Shown here one piece after another: positions 7,530 to 15,843 of a stretch of DNA of 37,216 bases. The notes beneath the pieces are model-generated. The model saw only the letters and a program-made list of their open reading frames with translations. It was not told the DNA's origin and made no database searches. The stretch comes from JBNRMR01 sp050942895 (GTDB taxonomy: Bacteria; Bacillota; Clostridia; Christensenellales; UBA1750): the NCBI GenBank assembly GCA_050942895.1, contig JBMNOE010000022.1, forward strand, positions 1 to 37,216. The letters are read 5' to 3'. Position numbers and translations under genes: made by a program. Position 1 is the stretch's first letter. The number at the start of each line of letters is the position of its first letter.

Positions 7530-8861
7530 ATGGATAATCTATTCACCCAAAACACAAGATCAATGGCTCCCCTTGCCGACAGAATGCGCCCCAAAACTCT
7601 GGACGATTTCGTCGGTCAGGGGCATATTATCGGCAGGGGCAAGCTTCTGCGCAGAGCCATTGAGGCAGATATGCTCACCAGCTCCATATTTTACGGCCCG
7701 CCCGGCACGGGGAAGACCACCCTTGCGTCCATCATCGCCCAGAGCACCAGCAGCGAGTTTGAAAAGCTCAACGCTGTTACCTCCGGCGTGGCGGACGTGC
7801 GCGAGGTTATAAAGCGCGCCCAGGAACGCATCCGCCTATACGGTCAGAGCACATACCTTCTGCTGGATGAATGTCACCGCTGGTCAAAGTCCCAGAGCGA
7901 CTCAATCCTCCCCGCAATAGAGTCAGGCACCATCCGCTTCATTGGTTCCACCACTGAAAACCCCATGATATCGATGACGCCCGCCATCGTTTCAAGGTGC
8001 AGGCTGTTTCGTTTTGAGCAGCTCACACGGGAAGATATAATGAAAAATCTTCTTCGCTCCCTTTCCGATGAGGAAAACGGCTATGGTCTTTTGAAAATAA
8101 AAGCCGACGAAGAAGCCCTTGACCACATCTGCCGCATTGCCGACGGCGACGCCCGCAGCGCGCTGAACGCCCTGGAACTGGCAGTGCTGACCACAAAGCC
8201 GCAGGAGGACGGCTATATTCACATCGACCTTGAAACCGCGGAGCAGTCCATACAGCACAGGGTTTTGCAGATGGACGAATCCTACTTCTACGATATGCTC
8301 TCAGCCTTTTGCAAGTCTCTTCGCGGCAGCGACAGCGATGCCGCCCTTGCATGGTTTGCCCGCATGGTGACCGCAGGCGTTGACCCCCGCATAATCGTGC
8401 GCAGGTGCATAGTACACTCCAGCGAGGACGTCGGCCTTGCCAACAGCCATGCTATGACTGCCGCCATAAATGCCTGGCGGGCCTTGGAGGCCATCGGTAT
8501 GCCGGAAGCGCGGCTTTCAATCGCCCAGGCAATAATCACCATATGCGAAAGCCCTAAATCCAACGCCGTTACCGTTGCTGTGAACGCCGCCTTTGAGGGC
8601 GCGGCGAATGCGAAAAACGAGCCTGTCCCTTCTCACCTGCGCGACACCCATTACAAGGGCGCCGAGAAACTGGGCAGCGGTAAAGGATACCTTTATCCTC
8701 ATGACTTCCCCGGCCATTTCGTTCAGCAAAGCTATATGCCCGCCGATGCCCAGGGGGAAATCTACTACCAGCCCTCCGATCAGGGCGGCGAGATGAACAT
8801 AAGAAAGCTGCGGGAAATCCGGCACCAGTACGGTCATCAGAACGACGGGGGTAAAAGGTGA
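7530..8861 (+). CDS. rarA: Replication-associated recombination protein A (RarA/MgsA AAA+ ATPase)
   Basis: AAA+ ATPase (443 aa, normal length) that acts at stalled or gapped replication forks and is related to clamp-loader and RuvB ATPases. Walker A GPPGTGKT is at residues 56-63, Walker B LLLDECHRW at 110-118, and sensor segment GSTTENP at 139-145. The C-terminal half matches the MgsA tetramerisation region, ending with the usual HYKGAEKLGSGKGYLYPHD stretch. The Walker B box has Cys-His (DECHRW) where DEIHRF is common, a conservative variation. The N-terminus (PLADRMRPKTLDDFVGQGH) is canonical, which fixes the start. A repeat array begins 10 bases after the stop and no classical terminator is seen. 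Confidence 0.96.
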   Translation: MDNLFTQNTRSMAPLADRMRPKTLDDFVGQGHIIGRGKLLRRAIEADMLTSSIFYGPPGTGKTTLASIIAQSTSSEFEKLNAVTSGVADVREVIKRAQERIRLYGQSTYLLLDECHRWSKSQSDSILPAIESGTIRFIGSTTENPMISMTPAIVSRCRLFRFEQLTREDIMKNLLRSLSDEENGYGLLKIKADEEALDHICRIADGDARSALNALELAVLTTKPQEDGYIHIDLETAEQSIQHRVLQMDESYFYDMLSAFCKSLRGSDSDAALAWFARMVTAGVDPRIIVRRCIVHSSEDVGLANSHAMTAAINAWRALEAIGMPEARLSIAQAIITICESPKSNAVTVAVNAAFEGAANAKNEPVPSHLRDTHYKGAEKLGSGKGYLYPHDFPGHFVQQSYMPADAQGEIYYQPSDQGGEMNIRKLREIRHQYGHQNDGGKR

Positions 8862-8870
8862 CGGGGTGCC

Positions 8871-9405
8871 GCAAGCTTTTGGAAAACTTGACCAAAACTT
8901 TAATGGTATGACAAAGGGTCAAGGGAGAATCCCTTGCGGGTTCAGGGCAGAGCCCTGCGTCGCTCCCCGGGTCCGCAAGCTTTTGGAAAAACTTGACCAA
9001 AACTTTAATGGTATGACAAAGGGTCAAGGGAGAATCCCTTGCGGGTGCAGGGCAGAGTTCTGCGTCGCTCCCCGAGCCCCGCAAGCTTTTGGAAAAACTT
9101 GACTAAAACTTCAATGATATGACAAAGGGTCAAGGGTGAATCCCTTGCGGGTGCAGAGCAGAGTTCTGTGTCGCTCCCCAGTTCCGGGGCGTCGCAAACT
9201 TTCGGAAAAACTTGACCAAAACTTCAATGATATGACAAAGGGTCAAGGGAAATCCCTTGCGGGTTCAGAGCAGAGCCCTGTGTCGCTCCCCAGTTCCGGG
9301 GCGTCGCAAACTTTCGGAAAAACTTGACCAAAACTTCAATGATATGATAAAGGGTCAAGGGAGAATCCCTTGCGGGTGCAGAGCAGAGCCCTGTGTCGCT
9401 CCCCA
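8871..9405. repeat. Tandem array of five ~104-113-bp composite repeat units
   Basis: Units start at about 8871, 8975, 9081, 9194 and 9306. Each reads GCAAGCTTTTGG, AACTTGACCAAAACTT, ATGACAAAGGGT, hairpin CAAGGGA-GAA-TCCCTTG, GCGGGT, hairpin CAGGGC-AGA-GCCCTG, then GTCGCTCCCC. The CAAGGG/CCCTTG arms are the same in all five units although the loop varies. The second hairpin drifts, with G-U wobbles in unit 2, an A-T pair in unit 3 and one mismatch in units 4 and 5. The array fills the gap between rarA and tldD. Relative to the units at 24750 and 36541 it is inverted. It has no credible coding capacity. Confidence 0.93.
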
Positions 9406-9466
9406 ATAACGAAAAAAGCGAAAAACCATTTTACATAAGCAATCGACGAAAGAGAGGTATGCAGAT

Positions 9467-10846
9467 TTGATCAATAAAAGTACTATCCAAGCAGTGCTGG
9501 GCGCAGCGCTTTCCACCGGGGCGGACTTCGCCGAGCTATTCGTGGAAGACACCCGCCGCGGCCACATGCTTTTGCAGTCCGGCAAGGTGGAGGAAGCCGT
9601 TTCCGGCAGAGAGCATGGCGCCGGTGTGCGCATCTTTTTGGACAAACGCAGCATTTATGCCTACACAAATGATACATCCGAAGCGGGGCTGATCGAGACC
9701 GCCCGCAAAGCAGCGGCGGCCATCGGCTCCTTCAAGGCGGATATGGACGTGGTGCTCCACCCTTCAAAGGTTGAAAACATCCACAAGGTGCTGATCCCCT
9801 CCCAGACTGTTCCATATGCCAGAAAGGCGCAGATGCTAAAAGACGCCTATGCCGCGGCAAAGGGCTACAGCCCGCTGATCTCCCAGGCGGAAGCGCAGAT
9901 ACTTGAACGGGAGCAAAGGGTGCTGATCGCCAACAGCGAAGGCCTGATGAAGGAGGACGAGCGCAACTACGTCCGCTTTTTCGTGCGGGCCATCGCCAGC
10001 GAAAAGGGCGAAAACCAGATTGGCCATGAAAGCCCCGGCGCGCAAAAAGGCTACGAATTCTTCGAGGGGCTTGACCTTAAAAATCTGGGCAACACCGCAG
10101 CAGAAATCGCCGTGACGATGCTGAAAGCGCCTGTCTGTCCCGCGGGGATTATGCCTGTGGCCATCGAAAACGGCTTCGGCGGCGTCATATTCCACGAAGC
10201 CTGCGGCCATTCCCTTGAGGCAACCTCCGTCGCCAAGGGCGCCAGCCAGTTTTCAGGGAAACTTGGTCAGATGATCGCATCGCCGATAGTCAGCGCCGTG
10301 GACGACGGCACAATGCCCGGCGAATGGGGCTCCATCAACATCGACGACGAAGGCTCCCCCACCCAGCGCAATCTGCTCATTAAAGACGGCGTTTTAAACA
10401 GCTATATGATAGACAAAATAGGCGGCAGGCGCATGGGCATGGCTTCCACCGGCTCCGGCAGAAGGCAGGACTATAAGTTCGCCCCCACCTCGCGGATGAC
10501 AAACACATTCATATGCCCCGGAAACGACGACGACGCGGAGATCATCTCTTCCATGGGCGACGGCCTCTATGCAAGGCGCATGGGCGGCGGCAGCGTTAAT
10601 CCCTCCACCGGCGATTTCAACTTCGCAGTGCTGGAAGGATATCTCGTCAAGGGCGGCAAGATCGACAGCCCTGTGAGGGGCGCTTCCCTCATCGGCAAGG
10701 GCGACGAAGTTCTGATAAAAATTGACCGGGTGGGCAAAAACATTGCGATGGGCCAGGGCATGTGCGGCTCTTTAAGCGGCAGCGTCCCCACAAACGTGGG
10801 CCAGCCCCTTATCCGCATCAGCTCTTTGACCGTAGGCGGAAGGTAG
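9467..10846 (+). CDS. tldD: TldD-type metalloprotease subunit
   Basis: Catalytic subunit of the TldD/TldE (PmbA) zinc protease, 459 aa, which degrades unfolded peptides inside the cell and matures some peptide natural products. The zinc motif HEACGH is at residues 243-248, followed by the conserved C-terminal glycine-rich region (GGRRMGMASTGSGRR, RRMGGGSVNPSTGDFNF). The start is TTG, supported by GAGAGG nine to ten bases upstream. tldE follows after nine bases. No peptide-toxin precursor or other modification enzyme is visible nearby, so a housekeeping role in peptide turnover is most likely. Confidence 0.94.
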   Translation: MINKSTIQAVLGAALSTGADFAELFVEDTRRGHMLLQSGKVEEAVSGREHGAGVRIFLDKRSIYAYTNDTSEAGLIETARKAAAAIGSFKADMDVVLHPSKVENIHKVLIPSQTVPYARKAQMLKDAYAAAKGYSPLISQAEAQILEREQRVLIANSEGLMKEDERNYVRFFVRAIASEKGENQIGHESPGAQKGYEFFEGLDLKNLGNTAAEIAVTMLKAPVCPAGIMPVAIENGFGGVIFHEACGHSLEATSVAKGASQFSGKLGQMIASPIVSAVDDGTMPGEWGSINIDDEGSPTQRNLLIKDGVLNSYMIDKIGGRRMGMASTGSGRRQDYKFAPTSRMTNTFICPGNDDDAEIISSMGDGLYARRMGGGSVNPSTGDFNFAVLEGYLVKGGKIDSPVRGASLIGKGDEVLIKIDRVGKNIAMGQGMCGSLSGSVPTNVGQPLIRISSLTVGGR

Positions 10847-10855
10847 GTATATATT

Positions 10856-12214
10856 ATGAACAAAAATAAAAACGCTTTTTATGACCAGTTGCTGAAAAGG
10901 GCCCTGGAAGCCGGCTTTGAAAGCGCCGAAGTTTACGCCGGCGGCTCCGAGAGCTTCAGCGTCTCTGTTTTCAGCGGCGAGATCGACAAATACGACGTGC
11001 GCAACTCCTTCGGCGTCAGCTTCAGAGGCATTTTAAACGGCAAGATGGGCTATTCCTACAGCGAAGCTCTGGACGAAAGCTCGATTGAGATGATGATCAA
11101 AAACGCGAAAGAAGCGGCTGAGGTCATCGAAAATGATGATGTCCAGTTCATGCACGACGGCAGCGGAAACTATCTGGACGATTCCGGCGCTTTCTTCCCT
11201 CCCCTTGAGGATGCCGGAGAAGAACAGAAGATTAAAATGGCCGTAGAAATGGAAAAGACCGCCAGGGGCTTTGACGAGAGAATTAAAAACGTTCCCTATG
11301 ACAGCGTTTCAACCGCCAGCGGCCATGTGACCATAAAGAACACACTGGGGCTGGATGTTTCACAAAGGAGCAACTATTTCACCGCCATGGTGGGCACGGT
11401 GGCAGAGGAAAACGGCAAAACCTACATGGACTATGACTTCACTATCGGTCATGATATCTCCGCCCTTGACCACAATGCCCTTGCAGAAAACGCCGCGAAA
11501 AAGACACTGTCGGCCATCGGCGCAAAGCCGGTTCCCTCGGGGAAATACAGGGCGGTGCTCAGAAACGATATCGTCTGCGATATCTTCGCCACCTTTGCAG
11601 ATGTTTTCAGCGCAGAAAGCGCCCAGAAGGGCCGTTCGCTCCTTGCCGGCAAAGAGGACGAAGTGATCGCGAATGAAAACATCAGCCTTTTTGATGATCC
11701 CCTGCGGGAGGGAAGCGTGGCGGTCAGCTCCTTTGACGCCGAAGGCTTCCCCACATATAAAAAGAGCCTCATAGAAAAAGGCAAGCTTATGACCCTCCTT
11801 CACAACATGAAAACTGCCCATAAGCAGGGGGTTAAATCCACCGGCAACGCCCACAAGTCAGGCTACAGGGGCACTATTGACGTTGCGCCCTCCATACTGG
11901 TGCTTGAAAGCGGCGAAAAATCCTTTGAGCAGCTCCTTGAAGAAATGGGAAGCGGCCTTGTGATTACCGATCTTCAGGGAATGCACTCAGGGGCGAACAC
12001 CGTCTCCGGTGATTTTTCCCTGGGCGCGAAAGGCTTCCTTGTTGAAAGCGGGAAAATTGTTTCGCCCGTGGAGCAGATCACCGTCGCAGGCAATTTCTTT
12101 GAGCTGCTAAAGAGCATCGGAGAAGTGGGCAGCGATGTCTACAAGGCGTTTTCCGGCTGCGCCCTTGAGATGCCCTCAGTGCTTTTGAGGGAGCTTTCAG
12201 TGGCCGGCTCCTAG
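10856..12214 (+). CDS. tldE: TldE/PmbA-type protease partner subunit
   Basis: Non-catalytic partner (452 aa) of the preceding TldD subunit. The fold and the C-terminal region are of the TldD/PmbA family (TDLQGMHSGANTVSGDFSLG), but the HExxxH zinc motif is absent, as expected for TldE. It begins nine bases after the tldD stop, so the two subunits are co-translated from one message for heterodimer assembly. The start is ATG. Confidence 0.93.
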   Translation: MNKNKNAFYDQLLKRALEAGFESAEVYAGGSESFSVSVFSGEIDKYDVRNSFGVSFRGILNGKMGYSYSEALDESSIEMMIKNAKEAAEVIENDDVQFMHDGSGNYLDDSGAFFPPLEDAGEEQKIKMAVEMEKTARGFDERIKNVPYDSVSTASGHVTIKNTLGLDVSQRSNYFTAMVGTVAEENGKTYMDYDFTIGHDISALDHNALAENAAKKTLSAIGAKPVPSGKYRAVLRNDIVCDIFATFADVFSAESAQKGRSLLAGKEDEVIANENISLFDDPLREGSVAVSSFDAEGFPTYKKSLIEKGKLMTLLHNMKTAHKQGVKSTGNAHKSGYRGTIDVAPSILVLESGEKSFEQLLEEMGSGLVITDLQGMHSGANTVSGDFSLGAKGFLVESGKIVSPVEQITVAGNFFELLKSIGEVGSDVYKAFSGCALEMPSVLLRELSVAGS

Positions 12215-12276
12215 GCGGCACAAATGCTCTTAAACATAACTCTTATAGGATAATATATTTTTAGGAGGAGAAAATT

Positions 12277-14298
12277 ATGGCAGGTTGGAATATGGACCGC
12301 ATAATGCACGGCGGCGATTACAACCCCGACCAGTGGCGGCACATGCCCCGTATCATCGACGAGGATATGCGGCTGATGAAGCTGGCAAAATGCAACCTGA
12401 TGAGCGTGGGAATGTTCGCCTGGTCGGCCCTTGAGCCTGAGGAAGGCGTTTTCAACTTCGGCTGGCTGGACGATGTGCTAAACAAGACCAGCGCAAACGG
12501 CGGCTATGTTTTTCTGGCCACCCCCTCTGCCGCCAGGCCCGCCTGGATGAGCCTTAAATACCCCGAGGTTCTTCGCGTGAGGGACGACGGCCTTCGCAAT
12601 TTCCACGGCGCAAGGCATAATCACTGCTATACATCCCCGGTCTACAGGGAAAAGATAGCCATTATAAACGAAAAGCTGGCAGAGCGCTATCACGATCATC
12701 CCGCAGTTGTGGGCTGGCATGTTTCAAACGAATATGGCGGCACATGCTATTGCGGCCTTTGCCAGCAGGCCTTCAGAGAATATCTTAAAGATAAGTTTAA
12801 GGATATCGACGTCTTAAACGAAGCCTGGGCCACAGACTTTTGGAGCCACCGCTACAACTCCTTCGACCAGATCGAAGCGCCCAGCAAATACGGCGAAAGC
12901 TCTGTGGACGGCCTTACCATCGAATGGAAGCGCTTTGTCACAGTGCAGACGATGGACTTCATGAGGCATGAATGCGTGCCCATCAAAAAATATTCCGACA
13001 AGCCGATAACCGCCAACTTTATGGGCGCATACCCCGGCCTGGACTATTTTAAGTTTAAAGACCTTTTGGACGTGGCCAGTTGGGATGCCTATCCACCATG
13101 GCGCGCAAACGATGACGATATAAATGTGGCAAACCGCATCGCCTTCGCCCATGACATCACCAGGAGCATTCTGGGCAAGCCCTTTTTGCTGATGGAATCC
13201 ACCCCCTCAATGGTCAACTGGATGGAGGTCTGCAAGCCCAAGCGCCCGGGGATGCACAAGCTTTCGTCCCTTCAGGCGGTGGCACACGGCGCGGACAGCG
13301 TCCAATATTTCCAGTGGCGCAAAAGCCGGGGCTCCTTTGAAAAGCATCACGGCGCGGTGGTGGACCATGTGGGCCACGAAAACACCCGCGTTTTCAGGGA
13401 TGTTCAGGAACTGGGCGACATTTTAGAAAGGCTGCCCTGCGCCGGCGCGGATGTGAAGGCCGAGGCCGCCATAATCTTCGACTGGGAAAACCGCTGGGCA
13501 TTGGCCGCCGCTCAGGCCGCCCGCAAGGACAAGTCCGCCGACGATGTAGCTTTGGAACATTACAGCGCCCTTAGAAGATGCGGCATCAACGTGGACATAA
13601 TCGATTCGGAATACCCCCTGGACGGCTATAAGCTGGTAATCGCCCCCATGCTATACATGCTCAAGCCCAAGGCGGCCGAAAACATCCGCAAGTTCGTTGA
13701 AGAGGGCGGCGCCTTCGTCATGACCCACTTCTCCGCCATGGTGGATGAAAACAGCCTTTGCTTCCTGGGCGGCTGCCCCGGAAAGCTGATGGACGTGATG
13801 GGCGTTTGGAACGAGGAATACGACGCTCTGTACGATGGCGAGGAAAATTTCATCATCACAGAGGAAGGAAAAGAATATAAGTTCAGCTTCATGTGCGACA
13901 TTATCCATTCAAAGGGCGCAGAGGTTCTTGCGAAGTATTCAAGCGATTTTTACAAGGGAATGCCCGCCCTTACAAGGAACTGCTTTGGTAAAGGCAGCGC
14001 CTATTATATGGCCGCCCGCATGGAAAACGTTTTCCTTGAGGATTTCTACAGCGAGGTCACAAAGGAAGCGGGCATAGACCGCCCCATAAAAAATGACGCC
14101 CTGCTGCCCGGCGGCGTGCTTGTCTCATCCCGCGAAAAAGAAGGAGAAGAAACCGTGTTCCTTATGAATTTCTCGCAGCAGCAGAAGGAAGTGGATCTTG
14201 GCGCAAATAAATATAAAAACGCGCTTACGGGCGAAAATATATCCGGAAAAGTAAATTTGGACGCCGTGGGCGTGATTATACTATCAAAGGAAGTGTAA
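12277..14298 (+). CDS. Glycoside hydrolase family 42 beta-galactosidase
   Basis: GH42 enzyme (673 aa) releasing terminal galactose, or in some members arabinopyranose, from oligosaccharides; no signal peptide, so cytoplasmic. It begins with the family motif GGDYNPDQW. The acid/base glutamate is E152 in WHVSNEYGG and the nucleophile E307 in LLMESTPS. Cysteines 117, 157, 159 and 162 match the structural zinc site of GH42. The trimerisation domain (about 390-600) and C-terminal beta domain are present. AGGAGG precedes the ATG. It heads an operon with a xylulokinase-like kinase (2-base gap) and a binding lipoprotein, suggesting breakdown of a galactose- or pentose-containing glycan. Confidence 0.93.
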   Translation: MAGWNMDRIMHGGDYNPDQWRHMPRIIDEDMRLMKLAKCNLMSVGMFAWSALEPEEGVFNFGWLDDVLNKTSANGGYVFLATPSAARPAWMSLKYPEVLRVRDDGLRNFHGARHNHCYTSPVYREKIAIINEKLAERYHDHPAVVGWHVSNEYGGTCYCGLCQQAFREYLKDKFKDIDVLNEAWATDFWSHRYNSFDQIEAPSKYGESSVDGLTIEWKRFVTVQTMDFMRHECVPIKKYSDKPITANFMGAYPGLDYFKFKDLLDVASWDAYPPWRANDDDINVANRIAFAHDITRSILGKPFLLMESTPSMVNWMEVCKPKRPGMHKLSSLQAVAHGADSVQYFQWRKSRGSFEKHHGAVVDHVGHENTRVFRDVQELGDILERLPCAGADVKAEAAIIFDWENRWALAAAQAARKDKSADDVALEHYSALRRCGINVDIIDSEYPLDGYKLVIAPMLYMLKPKAAENIRKFVEEGGAFVMTHFSAMVDENSLCFLGGCPGKLMDVMGVWNEEYDALYDGEENFIITEEGKEYKFSFMCDIIHSKGAEVLAKYSSDFYKGMPALTRNCFGKGSAYYMAARMENVFLEDFYSEVTKEAGIDRPIKNDALLPGGVLVSSREKEGEETVFLMNFSQQQKEVDLGANKYKNALTGENISGKVNLDAVGVIILSKEV

Positions 14299-14300
14299 AA

Positions 14301-15827
14301 TTGAGCAGGCTTTTAATAGGAGTAGATATCGGCACATCCGGCACTAAGACGATAATAATGAACGAAAAAGGCGATGTGCTGCGCTCTAAAACAGTTGAGT
14401 ATGACACAATAGTCCTAAAGCCGGGCTGGTCCGAGATGCGGGCGGAGACCTGGTGGGAGGCCACCGTCGAAACCCTTGGGCATGTGCTTGATGGCATAGA
14501 TAAATCAAAACTTGCGGGGCTTTCGTTTTCCGGCCAGATGCACGGCATGGTGGCCATGGATGAAAACATGCAGGTGGTCCGCCCCGCCATACTCTGGAAC
14601 GACGGGCGCAATCAGGCCCAGTGCGACGAGATCACCGCCATCGCAGGCGGCCTTGAGGGATTGCTAAAATACACCAACAATAAGATGCTGGCGGGCTACA
14701 CCGGCGGCAAGATACTTTGGATGAAGCAGAACGAACCTGAAAACTATGCTAAAACCAAGCTGGTATTAAACCCGAAGGATTATATCCGCTACATGCTCAC
14801 GGGCGACGCCGCCACCGAAGCCAGCGACGCCTCCGGCACCGGCCTTTTCGATGTGAAAAACCGCCGCTTCTGCTGGGAACTGATAGATAAAGTCGGCCTT
14901 GAAAGAAGCCTGTTCCCTAAATGCTTTGAAAGCAGCGACATCACAGGCGCTATAAGCGCGAAGGCAGCAGAGCTCACCGGCCTTCCCCAGGGATTGCCCG
15001 TCGTGGGCGGCGGCGGCGATGCCGTAATCCAGACCACGGGAACGGGCCTTGTGAAACAAGGTGTTCTGGGAATCGTTTTAGGTACGTCGGGGGTTGCTGC
15101 CATGGGGCTTGACAGCTTCTTTGAAAACGACGGCTCGCTCCAGCTTTTCTGCAACAATGCAAAGGATCTTTGGCATGCCATGGGCATCACCATGTCGGCG
15201 GGCGGCTCCTACAAATGGTTTAAGGATACCTTCTGCCAGGAAGAAGCCCGCGAGGCCGCCGAAAAGGGCGCCAATGTCTACGATCTTATAAATGCGAAGG
15301 CAGAAACCGCTCCCGCGGGCTGCGAAGGCCTTTTCTTCCTGCCTCATATAAACGGCTCCCGCTGCCCCTACAGCGACCCCAACGCCAGGGGCACATTCGT
15401 GGGCATCAGCCAGAGGACGGACAAGGGCGCCATGGCAAGGTCTGTGATGGAGGGCGTCGCCTATTCGTCCAGGGAGATATCGGAGCTGATATTCGCCATG
15501 GACGAAAGCATAGTCCCCTCAAAGATAATCGCCTCGGGCGGCGGCGCGTCAAGCCCCCTTTGGCGGCAGATAATATCAGACATATTCAACCTGCCGGTAT
15601 ACACCCTTTCCGGCAGCAGCGAGGGCGGAGCCTATGCCGCGGCCCTTGTGGCAGGCGTTGGAGTGGGTGTTTTTAGGGATCTTGAGGACGCAATAAAGGT
15701 GTTAAAAGAAGAAAGCCTCACATTGCCCCGGGAAAAAGAGGCCGCCACATACGAAAAGAGCTATCAGGTTTACAAGAGCCTGTACCCTGCCCTCAAATCC
15801 GCCTTCGACAGCATAGCCGAACTATAA
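14301..15827 (+). CDS. xylB: FGGY-family carbohydrate kinase, xylulokinase type
   Basis: A 508-aa kinase phosphorylating a ketose such as D-xylulose with ATP. The N-terminal phosphate loop is IGVDIGTSGTKT. The xylulokinase-typical GQMHG is at residues 78-82, and the catalytic aspartate is D240 in GGGGDAV. The C-terminal ATP-binding half has SGGGASSPLWRQI. The start is TTG with AAGGAAG upstream, two bases after the GH42 stop, so it is translationally coupled. No xylose isomerase is in the window, so xylulose specificity is by similarity only; another pentulose is possible. Confidence 0.85.
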   Translation: MSRLLIGVDIGTSGTKTIIMNEKGDVLRSKTVEYDTIVLKPGWSEMRAETWWEATVETLGHVLDGIDKSKLAGLSFSGQMHGMVAMDENMQVVRPAILWNDGRNQAQCDEITAIAGGLEGLLKYTNNKMLAGYTGGKILWMKQNEPENYAKTKLVLNPKDYIRYMLTGDAATEASDASGTGLFDVKNRRFCWELIDKVGLERSLFPKCFESSDITGAISAKAAELTGLPQGLPVVGGGGDAVIQTTGTGLVKQGVLGIVLGTSGVAAMGLDSFFENDGSLQLFCNNAKDLWHAMGITMSAGGSYKWFKDTFCQEEAREAAEKGANVYDLINAKAETAPAGCEGLFFLPHINGSRCPYSDPNARGTFVGISQRTDKGAMARSVMEGVAYSSREISELIFAMDESIVPSKIIASGGGASSPLWRQIISDIFNLPVYTLSGSSEGGAYAAALVAGVGVGVFRDLEDAIKVLKEESLTLPREKEAATYEKSYQVYKSLYPALKSAFDSIAEL

Positions 15828-15843
15828 AAGGAGACTTTACACA

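Noticed and set aside
8871..9405. Integron attC cluster or insertion-sequence ends
   Set aside because: No integrase or transposase, no cassette genes between units, and no target duplication seen.
8866..9406. Open frames on both strands across the repeat array with repeated peptides such as GQGRIPCG
   Set aside because: They come from translating the tandem repeat, differ in frame between units and have no ribosome sites.
9467..12214. Peptide-antibiotic maturation locus around tldD/tldE
   Set aside because: No precursor peptide, cyclase or exporter nearby; the pair is common as a housekeeping protease.
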